The notes beneath the pieces were generated by a model. It was not told where the DNA came from and searched no databases. It saw nothing but the letters and a program-made list of their open reading frames with translations. Both the position numbers and the translations under genes were made by a program. Positions 40,487 to 50,912 of a DNA stretch of 64,000 nt are shown here, piece after piece (within the stretch, counting starts at the first letter, position 1; every line of letters starts with the position of its first letter). The stretch is from Flagellimonas olearia. GTDB lineage: Bacteria; Bacteroidota; Bacteroidia; Flavobacteriales; Flavobacteriaceae. The stretch spans positions 992,001 to 1,056,000 of the forward strand of contig NZ_WELG01000002.1 of NCBI RefSeq assembly GCF_009184425.1, in the 5' to 3' direction.

Positions 40487-42610
40487 TTATTGATGTAATG
40501 CCAACTGAATGCGCTTTCTGGCCACATCCACATCCAATACCTTGACCACCACTTGCTGATGAAGGCTTACGTGTTCGTTGACATCCTTCACAAAAGTATC
40601 TGAAAGATTGGAAATATGGACGAGCCCACTTTCCTTGATACCGATGTCCACAAAGCACCCAAAATTGGTGATGTTGTTGACAATGCCCGGCAACAACTGG
40701 CCTTGTCTTAGATCGGTTATTTCCTTGATGTTTTGGTTGAAGGTAAACACCTTGGCTTTTTCCCTACGGTCCAAACCGGGTTTTTCCAGTTCTCCCAGAA
40801 TATCTTTCAAAGTGGGAATTCCAATATCGTCCGTGCAATAGGATTCAAGGTCGATGCTTTGTAAGACCGATTTGTTGCCCACGATCTCTTTCAAGGAAAT
40901 GCCCTGGTCCTTCACCATTTTTTTGACGATGGCGTAACTTTCCGGGTGAACGGCCGAATCGTCCAATGGATTTCCACCCTCTTTGATACGCAGGAACCCG
41001 GCACTTTGCTCAAAGGCCTTTCCGCCAAGGCGGGGCACTTTTTTGATCTGGTCCCTGCTGGTAAAGGCACCATTTTCATTGCGATAGGTGACAATATTTT
41101 CGGCCAGTTTTGGACCTATTCCCGACACATAACTGAGAAGGGGCACACTGGCGGTATTGATGTTGACCCCAACCGAGTTCACACAACTCTCCACTACGGT
41201 GTCCAAGGAGGTTTTCAATTGGGTTTGGTCCACATCGTGTTGGTATTGGCCCACCCCAATGGATTTGGCATCTATTTTCACCAATTCGGCCAAGGGGTCT
41301 GCCAAACGGCGTCCAATGGATACTGCACCCCTGACGGTAACATCGTAGTTGGGGAATTCATCCCGGGCAATCTTGGAGGCCGAATAAATCGAAGCTCCCG
41401 CTTCACTGACCACAAAAACCTCAATGGGATTTTTGAACGCGATGCGTTTTACCAGTTGCTCCGTCTCCCGTGATGCGGTGCCATTGCCAATGGCTATGGC
41501 CTCAATTTTGTACGCATCGACCAAGGAACTTATCTTTTTGATGGCCCCTGCACTGTCCCGCTGGGGTGGATGGGGGTAAATGGTCTCGTTGTGTTTTAGA
41601 TCGCCCTGCGCATCCAAACACACCACTTTACAGCCCGTTCTGAACCCCGGGTCTATGGCCAAAATACGTTTTTCACCTAAAGGAGCACCCAATAGCAATT
41701 GCTTTAGGTTTTTGGAGAATACCTGTATGGCCGAAGTATCCGCTTTTTCTTTGGCAGCCTTTAGCAGCTCGTTGGAAAGGGAGGGGAATAAAAGTCGTTT
41801 GTAGGCATCCGCAATCGCCAGTTCAATCTGTTGCGAAGAAGCATTGTTTGATTTGATGATGCGTTTTTCCATGGCATCGAGTGCCCTATCATCATCGATT
41901 TCAATCTTAACCCGGATGAACCCTTCGTTTTCAGCCCGCATGATGGCCAAAAATCGGTGGGAGGGACAGCGGTCCAGTGGCTCGCTCCAATCGAAATAGT
42001 CACGGAACTTTTGGGCTTTTTCGTCCTCCTTTTTGGTTTTGATGACCTTGGTGGTGATCACGGCATGGCGTTCCAGCTGGTTGCGCAGCTGATTTCGGAT
42101 GTCCGAACGTTCATTGATCCATTCAGCAATAATGTGGCGGGCGCCTTCCAGAGCTTCATCTTCATTGTTGACGTCCTTGCCCAAATATTTTGAAGCGATG
42201 AACTCAATCTCATCACTCCGCTGGGCCATGATGATCTTTGCCAAGGGTTCCAACCCATTCTTTCGGGCGGTTTCGGCTTTGGTCTTTTTACTTTTCTTAA
42301 AAGGGAGGTAAAGATCTTCCAGGCTGGTAAGGTCGGAACAGTCCTGGAGCTTTGCCTTCAACTCTGGTGTGAGTGCGCCCTGTTCCTCGACCGCTTTGAT
42401 AATGGCGGACTTTCGCTTTTCCAGGGCCTCAAACTGGACTTTGTACTGTACGATGGCCCCGACTTGGACTTCATCCAGATTTCCGGTACGTTCCTTTCTA
42501 TAACGGGAAATAAAGGGAACGGTACAATCTTCGTTCAACAAGGCCACGGTATTTTCCACACTTTTTTCCGAAAGCTGGGTGTGGCGCACGATATAAGGAA
42601 CAAGTTGCAT
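40487..42610 (-). CDS. tex: Tex-family RNA-binding transcription accessory protein
   Basis: 707 residues in the usual Tex order: N-terminal helical domain (SRYRKERTGNLDEVQV, SLEDLYLPFKKSKKTKAETAR), the YqgF/RuvC-like fold (ILAIDPGFRTGCKVVCLDAQG), two helix-hairpin-helix units (VSGIGPKLAENIVTYRNENG, RLGGKAFEQSAGFLRI) and a C-terminal S1 domain (GIVNNITNFGCFVDIGIKESGLVHISNL). Tex binds RNA polymerase and nucleic acids. The HDAC gene follows 12 bp after the stop, and both may be co-transcribed. Confidence 0.94.
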   Translation of the reverse strand: MQLVPYIVRHTQLSEKSVENTVALLNEDCTVPFISRYRKERTGNLDEVQVGAIVQYKVQFEALEKRKSAIIKAVEEQGALTPELKAKLQDCSDLTSLEDLYLPFKKSKKTKAETARKNGLEPLAKIIMAQRSDEIEFIASKYLGKDVNNEDEALEGARHIIAEWINERSDIRNQLRNQLERHAVITTKVIKTKKEDEKAQKFRDYFDWSEPLDRCPSHRFLAIMRAENEGFIRVKIEIDDDRALDAMEKRIIKSNNASSQQIELAIADAYKRLLFPSLSNELLKAAKEKADTSAIQVFSKNLKQLLLGAPLGEKRILAIDPGFRTGCKVVCLDAQGDLKHNETIYPHPPQRDSAGAIKKISSLVDAYKIEAIAIGNGTASRETEQLVKRIAFKNPIEVFVVSEAGASIYSASKIARDEFPNYDVTVRGAVSIGRRLADPLAELVKIDAKSIGVGQYQHDVDQTQLKTSLDTVVESCVNSVGVNINTASVPLLSYVSGIGPKLAENIVTYRNENGAFTSRDQIKKVPRLGGKAFEQSAGFLRIKEGGNPLDDSAVHPESYAIVKKMVKDQGISLKEIVGNKSVLQSIDLESYCTDDIGIPTLKDILGELEKPGLDRREKAKVFTFNQNIKEITDLRQGQLLPGIVNNITNFGCFVDIGIKESGLVHISNLSDTFVKDVNEHVSLHQQVVVKVLDVDVARKRIQLALHQ

Positions 42611-42671
42611 TCTCTAATAAAGGTTAAGTACGTTTTCGAATAATAAGAAAGTGAATTTGGGGTGTTTCAAA

Positions 42672-44090
42672 CTAAAACGTAACCATTTTATAAACATTTT
42701 CATCAGTTATATAGCCCAAAATAGTTTCTTCTCTTGATTTGAAAACGTCTTTAGAGTCAATGTCTTTATTGTTTTCTAGATAACTACTGATTTTGTCAAA
42801 ACTATTCTGCGGGACATTGCCTTTCTGATGTTCAAAATTTTGGTTGAAAATGGATTTGAAATAAGTTGAATGACTATTGGTAACATTGAAATAAGCGAAA
42901 CCGGTAACGTTTAAAAATCCGATTTCAGTAATGGGAAAAGCATATCCAATGATAGGGATTTTTACCTTTTTAAAAGATCCTAAAGAAACGATGTGATTCT
43001 CATTGGCAGGATAGATGGAAACACCAATTTCGTCATCAGACACATCTCTTAAGAACCTATTCTCATTTTCAATTTCTCGAAGATTATTACCGTAGAGGGA
43101 GCCATCTACTCCTATAGGGGTATTTTTAAAATCGATGTCCTTGTTTTTTTCTATGGTATAGGTTTGCAGAACATCCCTGCTATTATAATCCTTAATCTCA
43201 AACTTTAAAATATTGTTGGTGGCAGTTACCCCCAAATAATGCCCTTTGTAAATAAAACTGTTTGATTTTTTCCATGCAGGCGCATTGGCTATATAAGGTT
43301 TATTGAACGTTGTTATTCCATATCCAAAATCTTCAGGATCGATTTGGATAACTTGGCTATAACTTCTATTACTTTCAAAAGTAAGGTAGAAAGCATCTTT
43401 TTCAAGAAAGAGTTTGGATGCTGCCGCAGATGTTTCCAAGGAATTTGGTGTTGAAGCATCTATTTTAACCAATAATTCTTCAACCTTTCCGCCAAAAGGT
43501 TGTGACATCAGGGTGTAAATGTCCACTATAGAATTGTCCCAATATCTAAATTTTTCATGGGTAAGGTCCAATGTTTTTTTTGAATACCCGCCTTGGTCAT
43601 CAAACACATAGAAATTTAGGATACTGGATTTATCTTGAATGCTAAGGATATGTACTTTTCCATTATGGTCAAAAGCTTGTAGAAAAGTCTCTTTTTTGAA
43701 TTTCAGGTCAAGAGGCTCTGATTTAGTGGAACTTGAATTGAAATCGACCTCTACCACGCCAAATTCATCTTTTGATCTATTGGTCAGATAAAATATAAAA
43801 AGATTGTTGCCCTTTTTTTGTGCGCCAAATGGGATATTATATTCCTTGGGAAAAGTTGAGGCCTCAAAAGAACCAACTTCTTCAAGATTAGAGTTGACAA
43901 GTGTGGCCAACATTTTTTTGTTGTCCGCAAAAAATAGGCTCATTTCATAATCGGAAAGATTGGTGATCTGATATGTACTTTTTACTTTGAAATCAGTGGG
44001 TAGTTGCTTTTCAAAAAGTACTTCCTGAGCAAATACATGTGAAATGAATGCAGGGATGATAAGCAAATAAAACAAGGTTGATTTCTTCAT
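42672..44090 (-). CDS. Secreted protein of unknown family
   Basis: 472 residues with a signal peptide (..FISHVFA-QEVLF). The mature protein is strongly beta with short repeating strands (NNLFIFYLTNR, GKVHILSIQDK, FYVFDDQGGY, YLGVTATNNILKFE), in keeping with a beta-propeller, but no family motif was found. The base composition is noticeably more A+T-rich than that of the genes on both sides (many Lys, Asn, Phe, Ile codons with A/T ends), so horizontal acquisition is possible. It is 61 bp downstream of the tex start and 15 bp before metG's stop; it seems an inserted single gene. Confidence 0.72.
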   Translation of the reverse strand: MKKSTLFYLLIIPAFISHVFAQEVLFEKQLPTDFKVKSTYQITNLSDYEMSLFFADNKKMLATLVNSNLEEVGSFEASTFPKEYNIPFGAQKKGNNLFIFYLTNRSKDEFGVVEVDFNSSSTKSEPLDLKFKKETFLQAFDHNGKVHILSIQDKSSILNFYVFDDQGGYSKKTLDLTHEKFRYWDNSIVDIYTLMSQPFGGKVEELLVKIDASTPNSLETSAAASKLFLEKDAFYLTFESNRSYSQVIQIDPEDFGYGITTFNKPYIANAPAWKKSNSFIYKGHYLGVTATNNILKFEIKDYNSRDVLQTYTIEKNKDIDFKNTPIGVDGSLYGNNLREIENENRFLRDVSDDEIGVSIYPANENHIVSLGSFKKVKIPIIGYAFPITEIGFLNVTGFAYFNVTNSHSTYFKSIFNQNFEHQKGNVPQNSFDKISSYLENNKDIDSKDVFKSREETILGYITDENVYKMVTF

Positions 44091-44105
44091 GTTTTATCGC
44101 ATAAT

Positions 44106-46181
44106 TTAGTTAATACTTTCCCCATTCCCAACCCCATCTTCATCTGGGTTGACAAACACCAATTTTCCTTCTTGGTTTTCGGTCATCAAGATCATCCCTT
44201 GACTTTCCACGCCGCGCAATTTTCTAGGGGCAAGGTTTACCAAAACGGTCACTTTTTTCCCTACGATATCTTCCGGCTTAAAACTTTCGGCAATTCCAGA
44301 AACAATGGTTCGGGTATCCAGTCCGGTGTCTACTTTCAATACCAAGAGCTTATTGGCCTTGGGCATTTTTTCGGCCTCTACAATGGTGCCCACACGCATA
44401 TCCAGTTTTGTGAAATCGTCAAAAGTGATGGTATCTTTTTCAGGGGTCACGGCTTTGTCCATTTGTGCATTTACTTTTTTGGTGGCTTCCAGTTTGTCCA
44501 ATTGTTGTTGGATCTCCACATCTTCAATTTTTCTGAAGAGGAGTTCACTGGGGTTGATTTGATGCCCTACAGGGAGTAAGGTTTCGGAAGAACTTACACT
44601 ATCCCAATTGATTTCGACTGCACTCGAACCTATGTTTAGGATGTTCTTTAATTTTTCCGAAGTAAAAGGCAAAAAGGGTTCACTGAGAACGGCCAAACCA
44701 GTGGCAATCTGAAGGGCAACGTACATAATTGTCCGTACCCGTTCCTCATCGGTCTTTATCAACTTCCAGGGTTCTTCATCGGCCAAGTATTTGTTGCCCA
44801 ATCGGGCCAAGTTCATCAGTTCCTGACTGCCTTCCCGAAAGCGATACCGCTCCAAGGAGTTGGAAAGTATTTCGGGAAAGCCCTTAAGGGCTTGCAGGGT
44901 CTGCTTGTCCAAATCGGTGAAGGTGTTGGGAGTAGGTACCACCCCATTATAGTATTTATGGCTCAATACGGCTACACGGTTCACGAAATTCCCGAAAATG
45001 GCCACCAACTCATTGTTATTGCGAGCCTGAAAATCCTTCCATGTAAAATCGTTGTCCTTGGTCTCAGGAGCATTGGCGGTCAAGGCGTAGCGAAGCACAT
45101 CTTGCATACCGGGGAACTCTTCCAAATACTCGTGCAGCCAAACGGCCCAATTCTTTGAGGTAGAAAGCTTGTTGCCCTCCAAGTTCAAAAACTCATTGGC
45201 CGGTACGTTTTCCGGCAAAATAAAATCGCCATGGGCCTTGAGCATGCTTGGGAAGATGATGCAGTGGAACACAATATTGTCCTTTCCAATAAAATGGACC
45301 AACTTGGTGTCTTTGTCCGTCCAATAGGGCTTCCAATCTTTTCCTTCACGTTTGGCCCATTCCTTGGTAGAGGAGATGTATCCGATAGGGGCATCAAACC
45401 AAACGTAGAGCACTTTTCCCTCGCCGCCTTCCACAGGAACGGGGATTCCCCAATCCAAATCGCGGGTCACAGCGCGGGGCTTTAGCCCATCGTCTATCCA
45501 TGATTTGCATTGACCGTAAACATTAGGTTTCCAGTCGGATTTATGGCCTTCCAGAATCCACTCTTTGAGGAAATCCTCATAACGGTCCAAAGGCAAAAAC
45601 CAGTGTTTGGTTGTTTTAAGCACAGGAACCCCTCCGGTTATGGTTGATTTTGGGTTGATCAGATCGGTTGCGTTCAAGGACGAGCCACAGTTTTCACATT
45701 GGTCGCCATAAGCTTCCTCATGTCCGCATTTGGGACAGGTACCGATCACAAACCTATCGGCCAAAAACTGTTGTGCCTCCTCATCGTACAATTGTTCGGT
45801 CTCTTCTTCAATAAAATCATCTTGATCATAGAGTTTTTTGAAAAAGTCCGAAGCAGTTTTATGGTGCACCTCTGCCGAAGTCCTGGAATAGTTGTCAAAG
45901 GAAATCCCAAATTCGGCAAATGATTTTTTTATGATGCCGTGGTACTTGTCTATGATCTCTTTTGGGGAGACCCCTTCTTTTTTGGCCTTCATGGGGATGG
46001 CCACCCCGTGTTCATCGCTACCGCAAATAAAGGCCACATCCTCACCTTTTAGTCTAAGGTAGCGGGAATAGATATCCGCAGGGACATAAACCCCGGCCAA
46101 ATGGCCAATATGAATGGGTCCGTTGGTGTAGGGCAGCGCAGCTGTGATGGTATATCTTGAAGGAGACATTGTCTTGGGCAT
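44106..46181 (-). CDS. metG: Methionine-tRNA ligase
   Basis: 691 residues starting at [11 protein letters not shown] (ATG 46181; another ATG at 46169 is equally good; 39 extra residues further upstream are excluded as they lack homology). HIGH motif in [18 protein letters not shown], zinc-finger [23 protein letters not shown] variant in [11 protein letters not shown], and a C-terminal EMAP/Trbp111-like tRNA-binding domain ([19 protein letters not shown].. to [18 protein letters not shown]). The section GSSAVE (44614-44628) coincides with a repeat-like palindrome also found in mfd. Essential translation enzyme. Confidence 0.96.
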   Translation of the reverse strand: MPKTMSPSRYTITAALPYTNGPIHIGHLAGVYVPADIYSRYLRLKGEDVAFICGSDEHGVAIPMKAKKEGVSPKEIIDKYHGIIKKSFAEFGISFDNYSRTSAEVHHKTASDFFKKLYDQDDFIEEETEQLYDEEAQQFLADRFVIGTCPKCGHEEAYGDQCENCGSSLNATDLINPKSTITGGVPVLKTTKHWFLPLDRYEDFLKEWILEGHKSDWKPNVYGQCKSWIDDGLKPRAVTRDLDWGIPVPVEGGEGKVLYVWFDAPIGYISSTKEWAKREGKDWKPYWTDKDTKLVHFIGKDNIVFHCIIFPSMLKAHGDFILPENVPANEFLNLEGNKLSTSKNWAVWLHEYLEEFPGMQDVLRYALTANAPETKDNDFTWKDFQARNNNELVAIFGNFVNRVAVLSHKYYNGVVPTPNTFTDLDKQTLQALKGFPEILSNSLERYRFREGSQELMNLARLGNKYLADEEPWKLIKTDEERVRTIMYVALQIATGLAVLSEPFLPFTSEKLKNILNIGSSAVEINWDSVSSSETLLPVGHQINPSELLFRKIEDVEIQQQLDKLEATKKVNAQMDKAVTPEKDTITFDDFTKLDMRVGTIVEAEKMPKANKLLVLKVDTGLDTRTIVSGIAESFKPEDIVGKKVTVLVNLAPRKLRGVESQGMILMTENQEGKLVFVNPDEDGVGNGESIN
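44614..44628. repeat. Palindromic repeat-like segment inside metG
   Basis: TCGACTGCACTCGAA; one mismatch from 55226-55240 in mfd, and read in the same relative minus-strand frame as SSAVE. May be chance convergence. Confidence 0.4.
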
Positions 46182-46250
46182 GAATGGTATAATTAGGCCC
46201 CAAAAATACTCATTTTGCAAGAAGCCTAAAATGGCTGGGTATGAAAAAGC

Positions 46251-46310
46251 AAAACCTCCGGATTGTGCAACCCAAAATTGGGGTGTGGGGTTGCGCAACT
46301 GGAGGCTTTT
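46251..46310 (-). terminator. Terminator hairpin after the DUF1501 gene
   Basis: Two nested inverted pairs: AAAACCTCC (46251-46259) with GGAGGCTTTT (46301-46310), and TTGTGCAACCC (46263-46273) with GGGTTGCGCAA (46288-46298). On the minus strand the hairpin is followed by GGAGGTTTTGCTTTTT, a U-rich tail, ~28 nt after the stop at 46339. Confidence 0.65.
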
Positions 46311-46338
46311 GCCATAACTGACTAGTGTCCCGCTCTTG

Positions 46339-48060
46339 TTACATGATCATTACGGATTTGCTCATTCGCTTATCCGCAACGGATATTCTGTATATGTATT
46401 TTCCTGTGGCCAAACTATCCCTCATATTTTCTCTAATATTGATTTCGGTTGAGCCTTCCAACATCATCTCATTGAAGACCGTTCCCACTTTTTGTCCTAG
46501 AATATTGAAGAGTTCAATGTCCACATGGGCGGCAATGGGCATTTCTAAATGAATGTGTGGTGCGCGTTGGTTAGGATAGTAAGGAGTATGTACAATGTTG
46601 TTCAACAAATCTGGATTGGGGTCCATTCCATCTTCACCCGGAGGTGTTTCCGGGAAGGTTGGAGGGTCGTTGTCCATGGCGATATCATCAAACTCTTCGC
46701 CGCTACAGTTAAATCCAAGATCAATGGCCCTGTAGGTGTATCCCAATAAATGTTGTTCCACCGATGCTCGGGGAACACAAAGCCATTCAGCCAAAACGGT
46801 ACCATAAAGGTCCCTGAAGTCCATGGTGTATTCCAAATTTCCTCGGTTATTGGGCTCGTCTAGGGAAGGGTGATCGCCCACAAAGGCACTTCCACTCAAT
46901 CCAGACCCGAAGAAAAGGGTAGGGGCGGCCTTACCGTGGTCGGTACCATTGGAGCCATTTTCAAATATCCTACGGCCAAATTCGGAGAAGGTCATGCTCA
47001 GTACCTTGTCATCTTGCTCTGTACAGGCCAAGTCTTCATAAAAGTTGTTGATGGCAATAGAGAGATTGCTCATGAGCCTTTCGTGTACAATAGGCTGGTT
47101 TCCGTGTGTGTCAAAACCGCCAATTGAAATCATATATACTTTAGTGCCAAGCCCTCCTTTGATCAACTTGGCCAATAGGGCCAATTGTCTTGCAAAGCCA
47201 TTGTCTTGGTATTCCACACAACGCAAGGCATCACCACGCTCATAAGCTTCATGTATTTTGCCGGCATATTCGTAGGTGGTATTGGCAACACCTCTTAAAA
47301 AGCGTAATTGATCACCGTACATACAGTCATCAAATGGTGTGTTTTCATCCACATCATAAAACAAACCCGTCTCTGCAATCTGCTGTAACTGCTCCACATT
47401 GTTCGTTACAAAGGCGTAGTTGGTTTCCTCGCCCTGAAAGACCAAGTTGGCCAGATTCCCAATTTGAATGGCGGCAGGGGCCTCAGGAGGATTGATGAGA
47501 TAATCTGGATATAGTTCTTCAAAATGTCTTCCCATCCAACCTGTGCGCTCCCCACTGAAACCCGTAGTGTTCAAATCGGTGTTCGCAAAAATATCGGAAC
47601 CGGTAAAATGGGAAAGGCTTTGGTTTTCGTAACCTACCCCGTGCACGGCCTTGAACTGGCCATCACCCCAAAGCGATTCCAATGAGTTCATATAGGTGGG
47701 AACCCCAAAATCGTCAGTCAGTTTTAAGATTTTACTTTCAGGGATGTAGATATTGGGCCTTGCATTGGCATAGGAATCATATTGTTGTATGGGAATAACC
47801 GTGCTCAGTCCATCATTACCTCCGGACAGCCTGATCAGGACCAAAATATTGTCTGTTTCGGCAGCAGCAATCGCAGCAGTCAAGGGCGAGGGGGCCGAAG
47901 CGGAAATAAGGTTGCTCCCTAAGAACATGGAACCCGATCCTGCAATACCCAAGGCTTGGATAAAGGAACGTCTGCTCCAGTTTTTGTGTTCCAAATCGTG
48001 GCCTTCATGCTCAAGACCCTTATATGGAGTTGTATTGTGGTTGTGGTGAGAATCGCACAT
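46339..48060 (-). CDS. DUF1501 protein with T9SS C-terminal domain
   Basis: 573 residues. After a His-rich start (CDSHHNHN) there is a twin-arginine motif [21 protein letters not shown], so Tat export is likely. DUF1501 features: [48 protein letters not shown] and ..GFDTHGNQ. The last ~80 residues are a type A T9SS sorting domain (..[15 protein letters not shown], with [11 protein letters not shown] and GKYIYRISV). So the protein is delivered to the surface by type IX secretion after Tat. DUF1501 proteins are always paired with DUF1800, here 9 bp upstream. Function unknown; a sulfatase-like fold has been suggested. Confidence 0.9.
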   Translation of the reverse strand: MCDSHHNHNTTPYKGLEHEGHDLEHKNWSRRSFIQALGIAGSGSMFLGSNLISASAPSPLTAAIAAAETDNILVLIRLSGGNDGLSTVIPIQQYDSYANARPNIYIPESKILKLTDDFGVPTYMNSLESLWGDGQFKAVHGVGYENQSLSHFTGSDIFANTDLNTTGFSGERTGWMGRHFEELYPDYLINPPEAPAAIQIGNLANLVFQGEETNYAFVTNNVEQLQQIAETGLFYDVDENTPFDDCMYGDQLRFLRGVANTTYEYAGKIHEAYERGDALRCVEYQDNGFARQLALLAKLIKGGLGTKVYMISIGGFDTHGNQPIVHERLMSNLSIAINNFYEDLACTEQDDKVLSMTFSEFGRRIFENGSNGTDHGKAAPTLFFGSGLSGSAFVGDHPSLDEPNNRGNLEYTMDFRDLYGTVLAEWLCVPRASVEQHLLGYTYRAIDLGFNCSGEEFDDIAMDNDPPTFPETPPGEDGMDPNPDLLNNIVHTPYYPNQRAPHIHLEMPIAAHVDIELFNILGQKVGTVFNEMMLEGSTEINIRENMRDSLATGKYIYRISVADKRMSKSVMIM

Positions 48061-48069
48061 GGTGTAGGG

Positions 48070-49566
48070 TTATTTAAGTTGAAATTCGGGTTCTCTGGAC
48101 ATGTGTCTTAACAATAGGTATACTTGCGAAGGTCCAGTTTCCCAACCCAGCAAAGTCCAAGAGGGTTGGGTGCCCCCTTCGTAGTAGTTAACGTCCACAT
48201 CGCTTCTGAAAGCGATATAGGCTCTATCATAGTCGGCATCGGTCAGTAGGCCTTTTGGTGTAAACCAGTCTATTATGGGTTTCGCCACCAAATCCGGGTT
48301 ATTACTTGTTTGCCCTGCATTGCCCGAAAGTGCCAGTCCCAAATCCCTGAATTGTTCGGCATTGTCTTGGTAGAAACGCTGCAGGAACATCTCCGATGTC
48401 AGCCAACGGCCAATAATAAAATTGGTATTGATCCATTGCCGATCTCTTTGCCAACCGGCCACATCATAGGGGTCAAAAAGTTGCTGACCTATAAGCCCTG
48501 CAGAATCTATCATATTGATCACGGTGGTATCGTCATACCCAAAACCGGTTTCCTTGACCATGTTCAGATACAGGTCGAACGGACTTTTTATAATGACTCC
48601 GATCGTAGTTTCGTCAAAAAAGTGTTGACTTTTGAAAAGCTGGCGAAGTACTGGGGCAATTTCAAAATTGTTGGCCACAAAAGTTTGTGCCATCCCGTTA
48701 ATAATGTCCAAGGCATTACCGCCTTCTTCCCCTGTGGAATCTGGGTGCACAAAATATTCATAAAGCTTCTTGCAGATAAACCCTGCAATTTCATTCCCTC
48801 TTTCGTTGAAGAGAATGTCAATGACATCATCATACCCCCAATTACCAGTTTGACCAAAAATGGTCTTGTTCTCTGTATTGAAATCCTCAGCGTTGAAGGT
48901 TACTTGTGTGCATCCTTCTTCCCCAGTTTCCGTATATCCCGATAACGCTTTTGAAGTTTCAATGATATCTTGTTCGGTATAGGCATTTCCCTCACCCAAG
49001 GTAAACAGTTCAAAAAGTTCCCTACCGTAGTTTTCATTGGGATTGTTCCCTCGGTTTCGTACCCCGTCCAAATAATACAGCATGGCACTTGTGAGGCCAA
49101 TTTCGTGGACAAAGGTCTTAAAATTGCCCAAGGCGTTTCGTTGCAGGCAATTGATATAGTAGTAAAGAAATTGGTTACAGTTGTACACATCGATCTCGGT
49201 TACAAAATGATTGCTCCAAAAGAAGCTCATTCGATCTCGAAGACCGTTGGTGAGGAGTGCATTGCCGTAGGCGATTGAAAACTCTTCGAATTGGGCCCTT
49301 CGCATCTGTCCTGCCAAATCATCATCGTCCGGATAGTTGGCATTGGTCCAATCTGCCCATGCCGGGGCTGGAATGACCGGAGAGGCCAGTGCTTGATTTA
49401 CTAGGTTGTCTACCAAACTCCCTGCATTTTGATTTATGGCATTGTTGATGGTTGGGACCGAGGCACTGAAATCAAGTCTCCGATAGAGATGGGCGGCACG
49501 TAGCCGATCCAATGGAGTAGTGTACGGCGCTAAGGTCGAGGTATTACAATTGATGAAGTACTCCAT
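48070..49566 (-). CDS. DUF1800 protein
   Basis: 498 residues. DUF1800 motifs: RMSFFWSNHFVTE, LYYLDGVRNRGNNPNENYGRELFELFTLGEGN, YTEQDIIETSKALSGYTE and FICKKLYEYFVHP, plus the late QRDRQWINTNFIIGRWLTSEMFLQ. No signal peptide is visible at the chosen ATG (49566), so the export signal may lie on a longer frame or export could be coupled to DUF1501. It is the first gene of the pair and ends 9 bp before the DUF1501 start. Divergent from yraN. Confidence 0.88.
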   Translation of the reverse strand: MEYFINCNTSTLAPYTTPLDRLRAAHLYRRLDFSASVPTINNAINQNAGSLVDNLVNQALASPVIPAPAWADWTNANYPDDDDLAGQMRRAQFEEFSIAYGNALLTNGLRDRMSFFWSNHFVTEIDVYNCNQFLYYYINCLQRNALGNFKTFVHEIGLTSAMLYYLDGVRNRGNNPNENYGRELFELFTLGEGNAYTEQDIIETSKALSGYTETGEEGCTQVTFNAEDFNTENKTIFGQTGNWGYDDVIDILFNERGNEIAGFICKKLYEYFVHPDSTGEEGGNALDIINGMAQTFVANNFEIAPVLRQLFKSQHFFDETTIGVIIKSPFDLYLNMVKETGFGYDDTTVINMIDSAGLIGQQLFDPYDVAGWQRDRQWINTNFIIGRWLTSEMFLQRFYQDNAEQFRDLGLALSGNAGQTSNNPDLVAKPIIDWFTPKGLLTDADYDRAYIAFRSDVDVNYYEGGTQPSWTLLGWETGPSQVYLLLRHMSREPEFQLK

Positions 49567-49735
49567 AGCAAATTCTGGCGTTAATTTGGTACATAGTTCG
49601 GGGCAACTATATGTTTATGCTAATGTTGGATGTGGTTCAATTGGGCCAACAAATTACAATCTTAACGTTCTGCACCCCATGAACTACCAAATTTTTCGAT
49701 GAAATGCATCTTTTTTTCAGTATTTTTCTTTTTGC

Positions 49736-50095
49736 ATGGCAAAACACACCGAATTTGGGAAACTAGGAGAGCAACTGGCAGTGGATTTTCTCTTGAACAA
49801 TGGGTATGGGATTTGTGCGAGAAATTACCGGTACCTCAAAAGCGAAATCGATATAGTTGCCCAAAAAGGAAATACCTTGGTCGTTGTCGAGGTGAAGTCA
49901 AGAAATATGGGCTTTTTGGAAGATATTTCAGAGACAGTTAGCTCCAAAAAAATACAGCTTTTGGCCATGGCTGCAAATCATTATGTGCAACAAGAGGACC
50001 TAGATGTAGAGGTTCGTTTTGATATTATCAAGGTGGTTAAAAGGGGCAATAGTTTTGAAATAGAGCACCTTGAAGATGCGTTTTATTATTTTTAA
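49736..50095 (+). CDS. YraN/UPF0102-family protein
   Basis: 119 residues, the family length. Nuclease-like Asp-Glu-Lys region: GKLGEQLAVDFLLNNGYGICARNYRYLKSEIDIVAQKGNTLVVVEVKSRN, i.e. E-x6-ExDIVA..VEVKxR, typical of the PD-(D/E)XK-like fold. Homologues have been reported as structure-specific endonucleases in some species. It is divergent from DUF1800 and 60 bp before the ACT-like gene, which has its own promoter. Confidence 0.93.
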   Translation: MAKHTEFGKLGEQLAVDFLLNNGYGICARNYRYLKSEIDIVAQKGNTLVVVEVKSRNMGFLEDISETVSSKKIQLLAMAANHYVQQEDLDVEVRFDIIKVVKRGNSFEIEHLEDAFYYF

Positions 50096-50098
50096 CCA

Positions 50099-50130
50099 TT
50101 TGTTCGTTTTGTAACAATATGTTATTTTTG
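50099..50130 (+). promoter_or_regulatory. Promoter of the ACT-like gene
   Basis: TTTG (50099-50102), 20 bp, TATTTTTG (50123-50130): a textbook Bacteroidota sigma-ABfr promoter. The ATG is at 50156, giving a leader of about 20 nt. Confidence 0.8.
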
Positions 50131-50155
50131 TAGCGAAGCCAAACTAAACCTAAAA

Positions 50156-50815
50156 ATGAAAACAATCTCAGCGGTAGTTGAACATTACATCAAAAAGAAG
50201 CCTTTTTTGCAAACTGCCCTTGCGCAGGGCATCATTAACCTAACCTCGCTTTCCCGTCAAATCAAGCCCGAAATTGCCGATGAATTGGGCAAGGACGTCA
50301 AGGATGGGGCCATTGTGATGGCCCTTAAAAGACTATCAGACGACCTTGAATTCAGGGCCACGCACAGAATAGTGAAGGTCCTCAAGAACATTGGGGAAAT
50401 TACAGTGCGTTCCAATTTGACCGATTATACCTTCTTGGCCTCTGATACCATATTACAACAACAGGCCCGACTCTTGGAGGAAGTAAATGCCAATCAGGAT
50501 GTGTTCTATACCTCTTCCCGTGGGGTGAATGAAATCAATATTGTGATCAGCAATATTATGGATCGCGTGGTGGAAAAATATTTTAAGACGGAGCGCTGTA
50601 CACAAAAAGTGGAGGGACTTTCCTCGATTACCGTAAAACTCCCTTCTGAGAATGTATCCGTGCCGGGAATCTATTATTTTATTTTTCAGCGATTGGCCTG
50701 GGAGGGCATTATTTTATACGAAGTGATCTCCACCACCAATGAGTTCACTATTCTGGTCAACGAAGAACAGGTCGATGTGGCCTTTAAGACCATAAAAGAT
50801 CTAAAGTCTTTATAG
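50156..50815 (+). CDS. ACT-domain-like protein, possible regulator
   Basis: 219 residues. The first part (MKTISAVVEHYIKKKPFLQTALAQGIINLTSLSRQI) is a helical DNA-binding-like unit, with alternating amphipathic helices up to RATHRIVKVL. The C-terminal half has the ACT-like pattern SSITVKLPSENVSVPGIYYFIFQRLAWEGIILYEVISTTNEFTILVNEEQVDVAFKTI (about 155-215). Relatives in Bacteroidota are often labelled 'aspartate kinase' in databases although the kinase part is absent, so that name is misleading. It has its own strong promoter. A regulator sensing an amino acid is plausible (inference). Confidence 0.75.
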   Translation: MKTISAVVEHYIKKKPFLQTALAQGIINLTSLSRQIKPEIADELGKDVKDGAIVMALKRLSDDLEFRATHRIVKVLKNIGEITVRSNLTDYTFLASDTILQQQARLLEEVNANQDVFYTSSRGVNEINIVISNIMDRVVEKYFKTERCTQKVEGLSSITVKLPSENVSVPGIYYFIFQRLAWEGIILYEVISTTNEFTILVNEEQVDVAFKTIKDLKSL

Positions 50816-50912
50816 TTGAGGATAAGGAAGCCAATTTTTCCGTCCAATTCGGAATTGAGGCGGTTCCCATAACAATTGTTAACTTCAAACAATTATTAAG
50901 GCTATCTATTCT

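Noticed and set aside
46182-46298. Longer start for metG (39 more residues)
   Set aside because: The extension covers the terminator hairpin of the DUF1501 gene and has no similarity to MetG N-termini.
49567-49735. Possible tRNA or small RNA between DUF1800 and yraN
   Set aside because: A GGTTCAATTGGGCC segment recalls a T-arm, but no cloverleaf or acceptor stem can be formed.
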